Below, in pieces: positions 28,028-37,298 of a stretch of 64,000 nt of DNA. Within the stretch, counting starts at the first letter, position 1, and each line of letters opens with the position of its first letter. The stretch is from contig JBGAGE010000004.1 in the NCBI GenBank assembly GCA_044226865.1, positions 1-64,000 of the forward strand, read 5' to 3'. The notes under the pieces are model-generated. The model did not search any database. It saw only the letters and a program-made list of their open reading frames with translations, and was not told the DNA's origin. Source of the stretch: TMP-86 sp044226865. Its GTDB lineage: Bacteria; Pseudomonadota; Gammaproteobacteria; Steroidobacterales; Steroidobacteraceae. Made by a program: the position numbers and the translations under genes.

Positions 28028-29665
28028 TTGAGTTCAACCCATGAGCTGCGAGGCGTCCTGGCGCAGCTCAACCTGAGCGTCGGCGATGTCGATGGCAATA
28101 CCACGCGCATCATCGAGACCGCCGAGATCGCCCGCTCCAAGCACAAGGCGGACTTCGTGCTGTTCCCGGAGCTTGCGGTGTGCGGCTATCCGCCCGAGGA
28201 CCTGCTGTTCCACGCCGGCATGCGCACGCAGGTGTCGCGCTCGCTCGACCGACTCAAGCGCGACGTGCGCGGCATCACCATCGTCGTGGGCTATCCCGAG
28301 TATGCCGGCACCTTGATCTACAACGCCGCCGCCGTGATCCGCGACGGCGAGATCATCGCCAATCACCGCAAGGCCTGCCTGCCCAATTACCGAGTGTTCG
28401 ACGAGAAGCGCTATTTCACGCCCGGATCGGACGCCACGGTGGTGGACATCGGCGGGGTGAAAGTGGGGATCCTCGTGTGCGAGGACGTGTGGGAGAAGGA
28501 GCCGGCCGCCCGCGCACGTGCCGCCGGCGCGCAGCTCCTGACCGTCATCAATGCCTCGCCCTATGAAGTCAACAAGCAAAGCCAGCGCGAGATCAACGTG
28601 GTGCGCGAGCGCGTGCGCGAGGCGCGCCTGCCGGTGGTGTTCTGCAACCTGATCGGCGGCCAGGACGAGCTGGTGTTCGACGGTAATTCCTTCGTCATGG
28701 ATGCGAATGCCGTGATCACGCAGCGCGCTCCGGCGTTCGAGGAAGGCCTGTTCACCGTGGATTTCAAGGTGGACGGCGCCGGTGTGCATTGCGTGCCGGG
28801 CAAGGTGGTGCCGCTGCAGAGCGAAGAGGAGAGCGTGTACTCGGCGCTGGTGCTGGGCACGCGCGATTACGTCGACAAGCACCAGTTTCCGGGCGTGGTG
28901 CTGGGATTGTCGGGCGGCATCGATTCGGCGTTGACGCTGTGCATCGCGGTGGACGCGCTTGGCAAGAAGCGCGTGCAGTCCGTGTCCATGCCCTCGCGCT
29001 ACACCTCGCAGATGAGCCGCGACGATGCGGCCAAGCAAGCCAAGCTCCTGGGCGTGAAGCACAGCGAGATTTCCATCGAGGGCATGTTCGAGGCCGTGCT
29101 GCTCGCGCTCAAGGACGAATTCTCGGGCTACAAGCCCGACACCGCCGAGGAGAACATCCAGGCGCGTTGCCGCGGACTGTTGCTCATGGGTATTTCCAAC
29201 AAGACCGGCAAGATGCTGCTCACCACCGGCAACAAGAGCGAGATGGCCGTGGGCTTCGCCACCTTGTACGGCGACATGGCGGGCGGCTTTGCTCCCATCA
29301 AGGACTGCAGCAAGATGCTGGTGTATCGCCTCGCGCATTGGCGCAACACCAAGGGCACCGCCATCCCGGCGCGCGTGATCGAGCGCCCGCCTTCCGCCGA
29401 GCTGCGCCCCGACCAGAAGGACACCGACAGTCTGCCGCCGTACGAGGTGATGGATCCGATCCTCGAGGCCTTCATCGAGGAGGACCTGTCAGTGGACCAG
29501 ATCTGCGCACGGGGCTTTGATCGGAGTGTCGTGGGCCGGATCTTGGATATGGTGAAGAGAAACGAGTACAAGAGAAGGCAGGCTCCGCCCGGCGTGCGGG
29601 TGTCGGGACGGGCATTTGGCCGCGATTGGCGTTATCCCATCACCAGCGGCTATAAGACGCGGTAG
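28028..29665 (+). CDS. nadE: Glutamine-dependent NAD+ synthetase
   Basis: NadE of the two-domain type, 545 residues. The N-terminal nitrilase-like glutaminase domain carries the Glu, Lys and Cys triad (FPELAVCGYPPEDLL, HRKACLPNY, ILVCEDVWE). The C-terminal synthetase has the ATP-binding PP-loop GLSGGIDSALTL and the TTGNKSEMAVGFATLYGD block. It makes NAD from deamido-NAD, glutamine and ATP. The start is a TTG at 28028 with AGGAG 7 bases upstream; no ATG gives a better fit. It follows sucD by 9 bases and may be co-transcribed. Confidence 0.96.
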   Translation: MSSTHELRGVLAQLNLSVGDVDGNTTRIIETAEIARSKHKADFVLFPELAVCGYPPEDLLFHAGMRTQVSRSLDRLKRDVRGITIVVGYPEYAGTLIYNAAAVIRDGEIIANHRKACLPNYRVFDEKRYFTPGSDATVVDIGGVKVGILVCEDVWEKEPAARARAAGAQLLTVINASPYEVNKQSQREINVVRERVREARLPVVFCNLIGGQDELVFDGNSFVMDANAVITQRAPAFEEGLFTVDFKVDGAGVHCVPGKVVPLQSEEESVYSALVLGTRDYVDKHQFPGVVLGLSGGIDSALTLCIAVDALGKKRVQSVSMPSRYTSQMSRDDAAKQAKLLGVKHSEISIEGMFEAVLLALKDEFSGYKPDTAEENIQARCRGLLLMGISNKTGKMLLTTGNKSEMAVGFATLYGDMAGGFAPIKDCSKMLVYRLAHWRNTKGTAIPARVIERPPSAELRPDQKDTDSLPPYEVMDPILEAFIEEDLSVDQICARGFDRSVVGRILDMVKRNEYKRRQAPPGVRVSGRAFGRDWRYPITSGYKTR

Positions 29666-29712
29666 CACATGCGACATGGCTCGTGCCCACCTTCGGCTGA
29701 TGCGGTGCTGAG

Positions 29713-30087
29713 ATGCTCGTGAGGCTCCTGTTGGTCCTGATCTCGCTCAATACGATCGCGAGCCAGCTCCTCCTGAAGAAGGGGGTGGCATCGCTGGGCG
29801 GAGTGCGCTCGCTGGCGTCGTTTCCCCAGTTCCTGCTGTCCGCCATCGCCTCGCCGTGGATCTTGCTGTCCGCCACCCTCCAGGTGATCGGCTACGCACT
29901 GTGGTTCGTGGTCGTGACGCGCGAGAAGTTGGGCATTGCCGTGGCGATCAACGGCGCCAGCTTCTACATATTCATGACGCTGGCAGCGTGGTTGTTTTTC
30001 GGGGAAGAGGTCACGCCGCTGCAGTTGTCGGGTATCGCTTTGATCATTGTCGGGGTGGCCTGCGTCGCGTGGCCGGTGCCCGGCTGA
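29713..30087 (+). CDS. Small EamA/SMR-like membrane transporter
   Basis: A 124-residue membrane protein with four hydrophobic segments, related to the small multidrug resistance / ArnE-type half transporters of the EamA superfamily (LVLISLNTIASQLLLKKGV at the start, ITPL-type end LQLSGIALIIVGVACVAW). Relatives in glycan loci flip lipid-linked sugars. Its stop overlaps the start of an FkbM methyltransferase in TGATG, which ties it to a glycan or lipid modification role by context only. The substrate is unknown. Confidence 0.75.
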   Translation: MLVRLLLVLISLNTIASQLLLKKGVASLGGVRSLASFPQFLLSAIASPWILLSATLQVIGYALWFVVVTREKLGIAVAINGASFYIFMTLAAWLFFGEEVTPLQLSGIALIIVGVACVAWPVPG

Positions 30088-30869
30088 TGAACGGCGGCCT
30101 GAAATCGGCTTTGATTACGGCCCGCGCAGCGCTGCAGCAGGTGCTGAGGCCGCTGGGATTCCGCCCATCCCGCACTCTTGCAGGCCGCCGCTTTCAATTC
30201 GATCCCGCCACGGACATCGGGCTGGAATTGCTCCTGACGCGTGGTTTCGAGCGCAGCGCGATCGATGCCTGCCTGCGCTATCTGCCCAAGGATGGCGTGG
30301 TTATCGATGTCGGTGCGAACATCGGTGTCCATACCGTGCATTTTGCCGAGGCGATGCCCGAAGGCCTGGTGCTGAGCTTCGAGCCGGCACGGCGCACCTT
30401 CGGCTTCCTTGCCAGGAATGTCGCGGAGTGGCGCAACGTCGTTGCGCTGAATTGCGGACTGGCCGAGACCACCTCGCTGGCGACTTTCTTCGTGGCGGAA
30501 GACGACGCCTATTCCGGCTTGAAGGACACCGGCCGCAAAAAGATACTGAAAACGGAAATCGTCGCATGTTTCCGCGGCGATGACGTCCTGCCCAGGCTTC
30601 TGTCGAACCGGCACGTCAACTTGATCAAGATCGACGTGGAAGGGCTCGAAACGCAGGTTTTGCGAGGTCTTCGCGAGATCATCCTGCAACATCGTCCCGT
30701 CATATTCTGTGAGATTTTCGGGGGAACGGATTCCAATGCGCGGCCCGCGGAGACGGTGGATTTCGTGGTCGGGCTCGGGTATCGGGCCCATGTATTGCGT
30801 GGGTCCGAGTTGGTGCCTGCGGGGCCGCACGACGATCGCTTATACAATTATTTCTTCTCGCCCTCCTAA
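30087..30869 (+). CDS. FkbM family methyltransferase
   Basis: A 260-residue SAM-dependent methyltransferase. The SAM site GVVIDVGANIGVHTVHFAEA lies near residue 70, then LSFEPARRTFGFL with the acidic ribose contact, and IKIDVEGLETQVLRG, the FkbM core. The start at 30087 overlaps the transporter stop. It is a different subgroup from the FkbM protein at 19238: apart from the SAM motifs they share little. The likely target is a sugar hydroxyl in a surface glycan; this is inferred from the family. Confidence 0.87.
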   Translation: MNGGLKSALITARAALQQVLRPLGFRPSRTLAGRRFQFDPATDIGLELLLTRGFERSAIDACLRYLPKDGVVIDVGANIGVHTVHFAEAMPEGLVLSFEPARRTFGFLARNVAEWRNVVALNCGLAETTSLATFFVAEDDAYSGLKDTGRKKILKTEIVACFRGDDVLPRLLSNRHVNLIKIDVEGLETQVLRGLREIILQHRPVIFCEIFGGTDSNARPAETVDFVVGLGYRAHVLRGSELVPAGPHDDRLYNYFFSPS

Positions 30870-30963
30870 TCGATCCCCTCATCCGCGCGGCCACCTTGCC
30901 GGAACCGGGTTTGCTGCAGGCCGTGGGGGTGCGGTCCGGCAACGCATCACGCGGATGCATCGG

Positions 30964-33048
30964 CTATGTCCGGCGACGTTCCTTCCAATCCAGCCACTTC
31001 AACAGCGTCTGGTACAGCGTCAACAGGTCCACGGGCTTGCCCAGATGGTCGTTCATGCCCGCTTCCAGGCAGCGCGAGATGTCCTCGGCGAAGGCATTGG
31101 CGGTGAGCGCGACGATCGGCGGGCCCGCGCCCGCGCAGGACGCGCGGATCGCGCGCGTCGCCTCCAGGCCATCCATTTCGGGCATCTGCACGTCCATCAA
31201 GACGAGGTCGAAGGGTTCTTCTGAAGTCCGCGCGACGGCCTCTCGGCCGTTCTCCGCGATCTGAACCACCAGCCCGGTGTTTTCCAGGAAGGCGCGGATC
31301 ACTTCCTGGTTCACCGGATTGTCCTCCGCTACCAACACCCGTGCGCCGGAATGGCTCGCGGCGATCTGCGCGCGGGCCGTTTCCACCGCGCCGGGCCCGG
31401 AGGCGGGCACGCGAATGTGGGCTTCCCGGCTGGCCTCGAGCGGCAGGTTGACCCAGAACGTGCTGCCGTTCCCCGTCTCGCTTACCACGCCGACATCACC
31501 GTTCATGAGGTGCGCGAGGCGCCGGTTGATCGCAAGGCCCAGGCCCGTTCCGCCGAATTTGCGGGTGGTGGAGTCGTCCGTCTGCTCGAATGCCTTGAAC
31601 AGGCGCTGCTGCTGTTCGGCGCTGATGCCGGGCCCCTCATCCTGCACCTCGATGCGTACGCCCACCAGGTTCCCGGCCTGGTGCACGCGCCGGGCGCGGA
31701 TGATGATACGGCCCCGCGCCGTGAACTTCACCGCGTTCGAGGCGTAGTTCAACACGATCTGGCTGATGCGGGTGCCGTCGCCCCGCAGCAGCGCCGGCAA
31801 CGCCGGATCGATGTGGGTCTCCCACTGCAGGTTCTTGCTGCGCAACGAATCCGCCAGCATCGAATGCACGTGATCGAAGATCGCGGACAACGACACATCG
31901 TCGATGTCGAGGGACAGCTTGCCCGCCTCGATTTTGGAGATGTCCAGCACGTCGTTCAGGATGGCCAGCAGGTGTTGACCGGCCTCCATGATCTTGCCCA
32001 CCTGCGCGCGCGTGCCGGCATCCGGATGCTGGTTCTTCAGCATCTGGCTGAAGCCGAGAATGGCGTTCAGGGGGGTGCGGATCTCGTGGCTCATGTTGGC
32101 GAGGAACGCGCTCTTGGCCCGGCTTGCGCCCTCCGCCGCGCCCAGGGCGGTGATCAGCTCCTGGGTGCGCTCGCGCACCAGGTCCTCGAGCTGATCGCGA
32201 TGGCGCATCAGTTCCGCCGCCAGCTGGCGCAGCTGCTCCTCGGCGGAGCTGCGTGCGGCGACGCTGGCCTGCAGCCGGTCGACGAAGGTGTTGAACCAAT
32301 GCACGAGTTCGCCCATCTCGTCCGAGGAGGTCACCCGGATGTGCGGATCCTGTTCGCCCGCGCCACTCGCAATGTCCTTGAAGGCGCCGACGACGGAGTT
32401 CACCTGGCGCTTGATGGTCACGGCGACATACAGCCCGAACGCGAGGCTGGCGGCGAGTCCGGTCATGGCGATGGTCACGCCGATCAGCATGGCGCGGTTC
32501 GAATCCCGGGTGGCCAGCGCCACGGTGCCGCGGAAGCGTGCATCGGTGGCCTGCCGGAACGATTTGAGGTCCGCCTGATAGACGAGGAGCGTTGCGCGCA
32601 TGCGCTCGGAAAGGCCGGGTTGCGGCGCGCCTTGCCGGGCGAAGAACGCGTCCGACAAACGCATGCCGGCGCTGAAATAATCCTCGAATTCCGCGCGCAG
32701 GCGTTGCAGGTCGGCGCGTTGACCGGGCAGCAGCCGCTCCAGTTGTGTGAAGTTGGCGCGCGTGGTGGCGGCCAGGGCCTGGGCATTGTCGAGCACATCA
32801 GGTTCGTTGGTGCTGACCGCCGCAATGAAGGAGTCGATCACCTTGTCGAGGCTCGAGACGTTGTCCGTGGCCAGCACCAGCGCCGGGAACTGCGTGTTCT
32901 GGATCTGCTGCAGGCGCTCGTTGTTATGGCTGAAGACGAGCAATGTGTAGGCGAGGTAGGCGACAAAGCAGAAGGCGCTGATGGCCGGCGCGGCCAGCAG
33001 TTTCCACAGCAGCAGGTTGCGGGAGGCGAATGCCGTGTCCGTCGTCAT
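30964..33048 (-). CDS. Hybrid sensor histidine kinase
   Basis: A 694-residue membrane kinase with two membrane segments (about 14-37 and 185-205) enclosing a helical periplasmic region. A HAMP domain (about 205-260), a coiled coil, the HisKA helix FLANMSHEIRTPLNAILGFS, a HATPase domain (NYASNAVKFTARG, GTGLGLAINRRLAHLM) and a C-terminal receiver domain with Asp in LVLMDVQMPEMDG follow. It is BarA/phosphorelay-like but has no Hpt domain, so phosphate must go to an outside Hpt or regulator. It lies downstream of a PstS-like periplasmic protein (10 bases) and an outer membrane protein in the same direction, hinting at one sensing unit. Confidence 0.9.
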   Translation of the reverse strand: MTTDTAFASRNLLLWKLLAAPAISAFCFVAYLAYTLLVFSHNNERLQQIQNTQFPALVLATDNVSSLDKVIDSFIAAVSTNEPDVLDNAQALAATTRANFTQLERLLPGQRADLQRLRAEFEDYFSAGMRLSDAFFARQGAPQPGLSERMRATLLVYQADLKSFRQATDARFRGTVALATRDSNRAMLIGVTIAMTGLAASLAFGLYVAVTIKRQVNSVVGAFKDIASGAGEQDPHIRVTSSDEMGELVHWFNTFVDRLQASVAARSSAEEQLRQLAAELMRHRDQLEDLVRERTQELITALGAAEGASRAKSAFLANMSHEIRTPLNAILGFSQMLKNQHPDAGTRAQVGKIMEAGQHLLAILNDVLDISKIEAGKLSLDIDDVSLSAIFDHVHSMLADSLRSKNLQWETHIDPALPALLRGDGTRISQIVLNYASNAVKFTARGRIIIRARRVHQAGNLVGVRIEVQDEGPGISAEQQQRLFKAFEQTDDSTTRKFGGTGLGLAINRRLAHLMNGDVGVVSETGNGSTFWVNLPLEASREAHIRVPASGPGAVETARAQIAASHSGARVLVAEDNPVNQEVIRAFLENTGLVVQIAENGREAVARTSEEPFDLVLMDVQMPEMDGLEATRAIRASCAGAGPPIVALTANAFAEDISRCLEAGMNDHLGKPVDLLTLYQTLLKWLDWKERRRT

Positions 33049-33058
33049 GCCGGGCGCG

Positions 33059-33502
33059 TCAGTCGGACAGCGTCAATACACGCACGCTCGAATCCACCGC
33101 ACCGCTGTCGATGTAGCCAATCCAGTCGGGGTGCTGGGAGAGCATTTTCTTCAGGGCATCTTCACTCTCGAAGGTGCGCGGTGGCTGGCCGCGGCCGGAG
33201 AAGATCAGCCGCGACCAATAGGCGCGCACCTGGTTCGCGGATTTACCGATGATGGTCGAGTAAAACGCCTGGCGCGCGGGGGCTTCCTCCGCCAGGTCCA
33301 CCGGCGTGAGACGGGTGCCGTCCGGCAACGCATTGATCTTGCCCAGGAACAGCGCCGCCAATTGCCGGCTGGTCACGCTCTTGAGCGGACTGTTGCCGGC
33401 CACGACGACCACGACGTCGGCCGCAGCCGGGCGCGCAAGCGGCAGCAGCAGGGCCAGCGCACACACGAGCATGGCCGATCGTGAGGGTCGGGTGGGATGC
33501 AC
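33059..33502 (-). CDS. Small PstS-like periplasmic substrate-binding protein
   Basis: A 147-residue exported protein. Residues 1-28 are a signal peptide with a clear hydrophobic core ending in RPAAA. The mature part resembles one lobe of phosphate-type binding proteins (VVVVAGNSPLKSVTSRQLAALFLGK, and WIGYIDSGAVD near the end). At this length it is about half of a normal PstS, so it is unlikely to be the binding protein of an ABC transporter and no transporter genes are nearby. Encoded between the outer membrane protein and the hybrid kinase, it may supply a ligand signal to the kinase; that is inference. Confidence 0.75.
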   Translation of the reverse strand: MHPTRPSRSAMLVCALALLLPLARPAAADVVVVVAGNSPLKSVTSRQLAALFLGKINALPDGTRLTPVDLAEEAPARQAFYSTIIGKSANQVRAYWSRLIFSGRGQPPRTFESEDALKKMLSQHPDWIGYIDSGAVDSSVRVLTLSD

Positions 33503-33511
33503 GGCGGCCGC

Positions 33512-34798
33512 CTAGAACACGAAATCCACGGCCAGGCTGACCACGTGGAAGCGCGCGCCGGGACGATAGCCGGGCTGGAGGTTGAGCAACAGGCCCTTGG
33601 TCCCGGCCGCCGGCTTGACCTGGTCGACCTGCAGTTTCAGGTCGAAGTTGCTGCGGATTTCCCAGCGGAAACCCGCGGATAGGGTGCGCTGCGCGTAGAT
33701 CTGCTCGCGCAGCACCTCCTGCAGAGCGCCGGTCAGTTGTTCTCCCGGCAACGACAGGGGCGGTGGCAAGCCGGCGGTGGGGGATACGACGTGCGCCATC
33801 TCCGAAGCGCGCAGTTTCGAATACGAGGCGTAGGGCGTGACCGGACCCAAGCGGTAGCCCGCCGTGAGGTAGTAGGCCGTGTTCGTCGGCAGGAAGCCGA
33901 CGTGCGACATCCGCACCCACTCGGCCGACACGGTCCACGGATCCTGGTCGAAGGTGGCGCCCAGCGTCAGGATGCTGGTGCGCTCGTTGGTGAGCGAGTA
34001 GCGTTTGGCCAGATCCTTGGTCTGCGCACCCGGAGCCGACAGTCCCGGGATGGACTGCAACAAGTCCCCGAATTGGTTCAAGCCATCGAACAGGCGCTGG
34101 GCCTCGGGATCCTGCCAGGTGACCTTGGGATAGGAATAGCTCGCATGGATGCTCAACGGGCCGACTTCCAGCCAGTCACTGATGCCCCAACTGGTCGGGA
34201 CATCGATCGACCCGGAATCGGGATAGCGCCGGAAGAACTTGCCGAATATGAACTGCAGTGAATTGGTCGCCGGCCCTATGGATGTGCGCCAGGTGGTGTC
34301 GAAGCCGTCGATGCTGGTGTTCGGGATGATGGCGTAGGCTTCCAGCGGCGGCCGCACCATGAGGTTGGAGAAGCCCACCAACCGGTAGTCCGACACCATG
34401 AGTACCGGCAATGCCATCCGCCCGGCGCGCACGGTCCAGTCCGGCGTGAGCTTGAAGCGCAGGTTGGCCCATTCGACCTTGGGCGAGATCACGCCGTTGC
34501 TCTGCTGCTGCGCCACCACCTGCACCACGCCATCGAGACGCTCGGCGAGGTGCGCATCGAATTGCACGCCGAAGCGGCTGTCGGGCTTGATCGATACATG
34601 CCGCGTGCCGCCCGCACCCTCGCCCTGATAGCGGTTGGTCACGAAGTCGGCATGGCGCTCGCTGGAACTCACCGCGCTGAGCGTGCCGAAGCCCTTGACG
34701 GACCAGGCAGGTTCTTGCGCCTCGGCGCGGGCCTGCAGCGCTGCGAACAGCGTCATTGCGCCCAGGATCAGGCAGCGGCGGATGGTTGTGGAGGTCAT
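33512..34798 (-). CDS. Outer membrane beta-barrel (porin-like) protein
   Basis: A 428-residue exported protein. The start at 34798 (MTSTTIRRC) gives a good signal peptide ending ARAEAQ; the open frame upstream has no signal character. The mature part has many alternating strand patterns with aromatic ends, such as WTVRAGRMALPVLMVSDY and TLGATFDQDPW, and ends in FHVVSLAVDFVF, with the C-terminal Phe needed for outer membrane assembly. It looks like a DcaP/OprB-neighbour type porin without a recognised substrate. It is first in a likely three-gene unit with the PstS-like protein (9 bases apart) and the hybrid kinase. Confidence 0.75.
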   Translation of the reverse strand: MTSTTIRRCLILGAMTLFAALQARAEAQEPAWSVKGFGTLSAVSSSERHADFVTNRYQGEGAGGTRHVSIKPDSRFGVQFDAHLAERLDGVVQVVAQQQSNGVISPKVEWANLRFKLTPDWTVRAGRMALPVLMVSDYRLVGFSNLMVRPPLEAYAIIPNTSIDGFDTTWRTSIGPATNSLQFIFGKFFRRYPDSGSIDVPTSWGISDWLEVGPLSIHASYSYPKVTWQDPEAQRLFDGLNQFGDLLQSIPGLSAPGAQTKDLAKRYSLTNERTSILTLGATFDQDPWTVSAEWVRMSHVGFLPTNTAYYLTAGYRLGPVTPYASYSKLRASEMAHVVSPTAGLPPPLSLPGEQLTGALQEVLREQIYAQRTLSAGFRWEIRSNFDLKLQVDQVKPAAGTKGLLLNLQPGYRPGARFHVVSLAVDFVF

Positions 34799-34829
34799 CG
34801 CGATCGGTCGGACCGTTATTTTTGTCGTT

Positions 34830-34846
34830 GACGGCATTTTGCCGTC
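34830..34846. repeat. Short perfect hairpin in the porin-GNAT divergent gap
   Basis: GACGGCA and TGCCGTC form a 7-base-pair stem with a TTT loop in the 106-base gap between the divergent porin and acetyltransferase genes. It could be an operator for a regulator of one of the two, or a leader hairpin. There is no T-run that would make it a terminator. Confidence 0.4.
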
Positions 34847-34904
34847 AAACTTGACGCGGCTACAGCAGTTTTTGCCTCGCTGGAAACCCTGGAGATGGTG
34901 CCGC

Positions 34905-35357
34905 ATGCCGGACTTGGTGCTTCGATTGGCGCGGATGGAGGAGTTGGCCACGCTCGAGGCGCTGCAGATGCGGGCGTCGCTGGTGGCCGAGGAGTATCGC
35001 GAGGCCTTGCTCGCTCATCCCGAGGCCGTGCAATTGCCCGGATGGCAGGTCGCCGACGGGCATGTGTTCGCCGCCCTGCAGGACGGGGAGATCGTCGGCT
35101 TCTGCGTGGTTTTGCCGCGCGAAGACGGGGATGCCGAGCTCGACGGCATGTTCGTGGAGCCCGCTTGCTGGCGCGCGGGGGTGGGACGCTCCCTGTCCGT
35201 TCACGCCTGTGCAATAGCCTCGCAACGCGGCGCCCGGCACCTGCACGTGGTGGCCACGCCACTCGCGCGCAAATTCTATGAGGCCTGCGGGTTCGAACTC
35301 ACTGGTGACGCGCCGACACGATTCGGTCCGGCGTTGGCGATGCGCCGCGCGTTGTAG
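34905..35357 (+). CDS. GNAT family N-acetyltransferase
   Basis: A 150-residue GNAT protein. The acetyl-CoA site is FVEPACWRAGVGRSLSVHACA (the RxGxG/A loop) near residue 90, followed by the conserved C-terminal strand-helix ATPLARKFYEACGFELTGD. The core strands are VADGHVFAALQDGEIVGFCV. The start MPDLVLRLA at 34905 is the beginning of the family fold. The substrate is unknown. It is divergent from the porin gene and convergent with bamD. Confidence 0.88.
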   Translation: MPDLVLRLARMEELATLEALQMRASLVAEEYREALLAHPEAVQLPGWQVADGHVFAALQDGEIVGFCVVLPREDGDAELDGMFVEPACWRAGVGRSLSVHACAIASQRGARHLHVVATPLARKFYEACGFELTGDAPTRFGPALAMRRAL

Positions 35358-35399
35358 CTGCGAGCGGCAGAGGTCCTCGGCGCCAGCTGCGCCGGGGAG

Positions 35400-36200
35400 T
35401 CAGAAGATCGACCACCAGTGCTTCTTGCGGGCGATCTTCTTGCTGTCGCCGGGATAGTTTTCCTTGTAGACCATCTCGGCATTGGCAGCGAGATCGTCCA
35501 TCTTCAGGGCGCGGTAGGCCTGGATGAGGATGGCGAGCGAGGGTTCGATGGCGGGCGCGCCGTCGTAATTCTCCACGGCGTACTTGGCGCGGTTCATGGC
35601 GCCCACGTAGGCGCCGCGGCGCATGTAGTACTTCGCCACGCTCAGCTCATAGGCAGCCAGGCGGTTGCGCAGGTAGATCATGCGCTGGCGCGCATCGTTG
35701 ACATATTCACTGCGCGGGTAGCGCTTGATCAGGGTGGTGAATGCGTCGAAGGACTTGATCGAATCCACCGGTGCGCGCTCGGACAAATCAACCTTGAAAT
35801 AACGCTCGATGAAGTTCGGCTGGCGCTCGAAATAGACGAGACCCTTCATGTACAGGGCGTAGTCCACGCGCGGGCTGGCCGGGTTTTCGCGGACGAAGGT
35901 GTCGGCGGCGTCGATGGCCTGCTCGGTGGCGTGGGTCTTGTAGTAGGCGTAGATCAAATCCAGCCGCGCCTGGCGCGCGGGGTCCGAGAAGGGGAAGCGC
36001 GACTGCAACGCTTCCAGCAGCCTGATGGCCTGCTCGAAGCTCTGGTCGTTCAAGGCGTCGTGGGCGCGCTTGTAGAGGACGTCGGGGCCGGATTTGGCCT
36101 CATCATCGCCGCGATGCGAGCGGCAGCCGGCGGCGAGCATGGCGGCGAACACGCCGACCAGCAGGATGCGGCACGCACGATCGAACTTACCCAGTATCAC
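35400..36200 (-). CDS. bamD: Outer membrane assembly lipoprotein BamD
   Basis: BamD, 266 residues, part of the BAM complex that folds beta-barrel proteins into the outer membrane. The lipoprotein signal ends in the lipobox LAAGC (near residue 25). Five TPR-like helix pairs follow, with LYKRAHDALNDQSFEQAIRL and the conserved RYPRSEYVNDARQRM. The start is a GTG at 36200 with AAGGA 7 bases upstream; the long open frame beyond it is antisense to rluD and not part of the gene. It is divergent from rluD, the usual neighbour. Confidence 0.95.
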   Translation of the reverse strand: MILGKFDRACRILLVGVFAAMLAAGCRSHRGDDEAKSGPDVLYKRAHDALNDQSFEQAIRLLEALQSRFPFSDPARQARLDLIYAYYKTHATEQAIDAADTFVRENPASPRVDYALYMKGLVYFERQPNFIERYFKVDLSERAPVDSIKSFDAFTTLIKRYPRSEYVNDARQRMIYLRNRLAAYELSVAKYYMRRGAYVGAMNRAKYAVENYDGAPAIEPSLAILIQAYRALKMDDLAANAEMVYKENYPGDSKKIARKKHWWSIF

Positions 36201-36296
36201 TATCGATTCCTTACAATGGCAGCCCGCGGTGGCGCGGCAGTATACCCGATGAGCATGGGGCCCACGCCCCGTAAGGCTGGTTCGAGTCCCCGATTG

Positions 36297-37298
36297 ATGG
36301 CCGAGTTCCACGATATCGACGTCCAAATCACAGCGGAGATGGCCGGCCGGCGCCTGGATGCCGCGCTGGCTCGCCTGTTGCCCGGGCAATCGCGCAGCCG
36401 GATCAAGGCGTGGATACTCGACGGCGCCGTGCGCCTGGGCGGCAAACCTTGTCGTCCCAGCCAGGTGGTCAGCGGCGGCGAGCGCATCCAGTTGTCGATT
36501 CCGGCCACTCCGGCCGGCACCGAGGTCGCGCCCGAAGCCATCGCGTTGGCCATCATCTACGAGGATCGCGATTGCCTGGTGATCGACAAGCCGGCGGGCC
36601 TGGTGGTCCATCCCGGTGCCGGCAATCCCGCGCATACCCTGCAGAACGCGCTGCTCGGCCATGACGCCACCCTGGCGGCGGTGCCGCGCGCGGGGCTGGT
36701 GCATCGCCTCGACAAGGACACGAGCGGGCTGATGGTGGTGGCGCGCACGGCGGCCGCCCACGCGGCGCTCGCGAAGCAATTGCTGGCCCGCAGCGTGAGC
36801 CGCGAATACGAGGCCGTCTGCGTGGGCGTGATGACGGGCGGTGGCAGCATCGACCAGCCGATCGGCCGCCATCAGCGCGACCGCGTGCGCATGACGGTGC
36901 GCGCCGACGGCCGCCCCGCCGTCACCCATTACCGCGTCCTGCAGCGCTTCCGCGCGCACACGCATGTGCGGGTCAAGCTCGAGACCGGCCGCACGCACCA
37001 GATCCGTCTGCACCTGTCGCACCTCGGCTACCCGATCGTCGGCGATCCGGTGTACGGCGGCCGCCTGATCCTGCCGCGTGGCGCGGACGAGGCGCTGCGC
37101 GCCTGCTTGCGAGGCTTTCACCGCCAGGCGCTGCATGCGGCGCAGCTGTCCTTCGATCACCCGCGCACCGGCAAGCGCCTGGTCTTCGACAGCGGATTGC
37201 CGGAGGATTTCCGGCAGTTGCTGGCCGCCCTGGGCGCGGATTCTGCCGCTGCCGCGGAGCAAGCCCCGCCGCGTGCGCGCGCGAGCCGGCGGCGATGA
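36297..37298 (+). CDS. rluD: 23S rRNA pseudouridine(1911/1915/1917) synthase RluD
   Basis: RluD, 333 residues, makes pseudouridines in helix 69 of 23S rRNA. An N-terminal S4 domain (MAGRRLDAALARLLPGQSRSRIKAWI) is followed by the synthase domain with the catalytic Asp in GLVHRLDKDTSGLMVVARTA and the conserved GRTHQIRLHLSHLGYPIVGD. The start at 36297 (MAEFHDID) fits the family; an in-frame ATG at 36249 would add 16 unconserved residues. The stop overlaps the pgeF start in ATGA. The divergence from bamD is standard. Confidence 0.95.
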   Translation: MAEFHDIDVQITAEMAGRRLDAALARLLPGQSRSRIKAWILDGAVRLGGKPCRPSQVVSGGERIQLSIPATPAGTEVAPEAIALAIIYEDRDCLVIDKPAGLVVHPGAGNPAHTLQNALLGHDATLAAVPRAGLVHRLDKDTSGLMVVARTAAAHAALAKQLLARSVSREYEAVCVGVMTGGGSIDQPIGRHQRDRVRMTVRADGRPAVTHYRVLQRFRAHTHVRVKLETGRTHQIRLHLSHLGYPIVGDPVYGGRLILPRGADEALRACLRGFHRQALHAAQLSFDHPRTGKRLVFDSGLPEDFRQLLAALGADSAAAAEQAPPRARASRRR

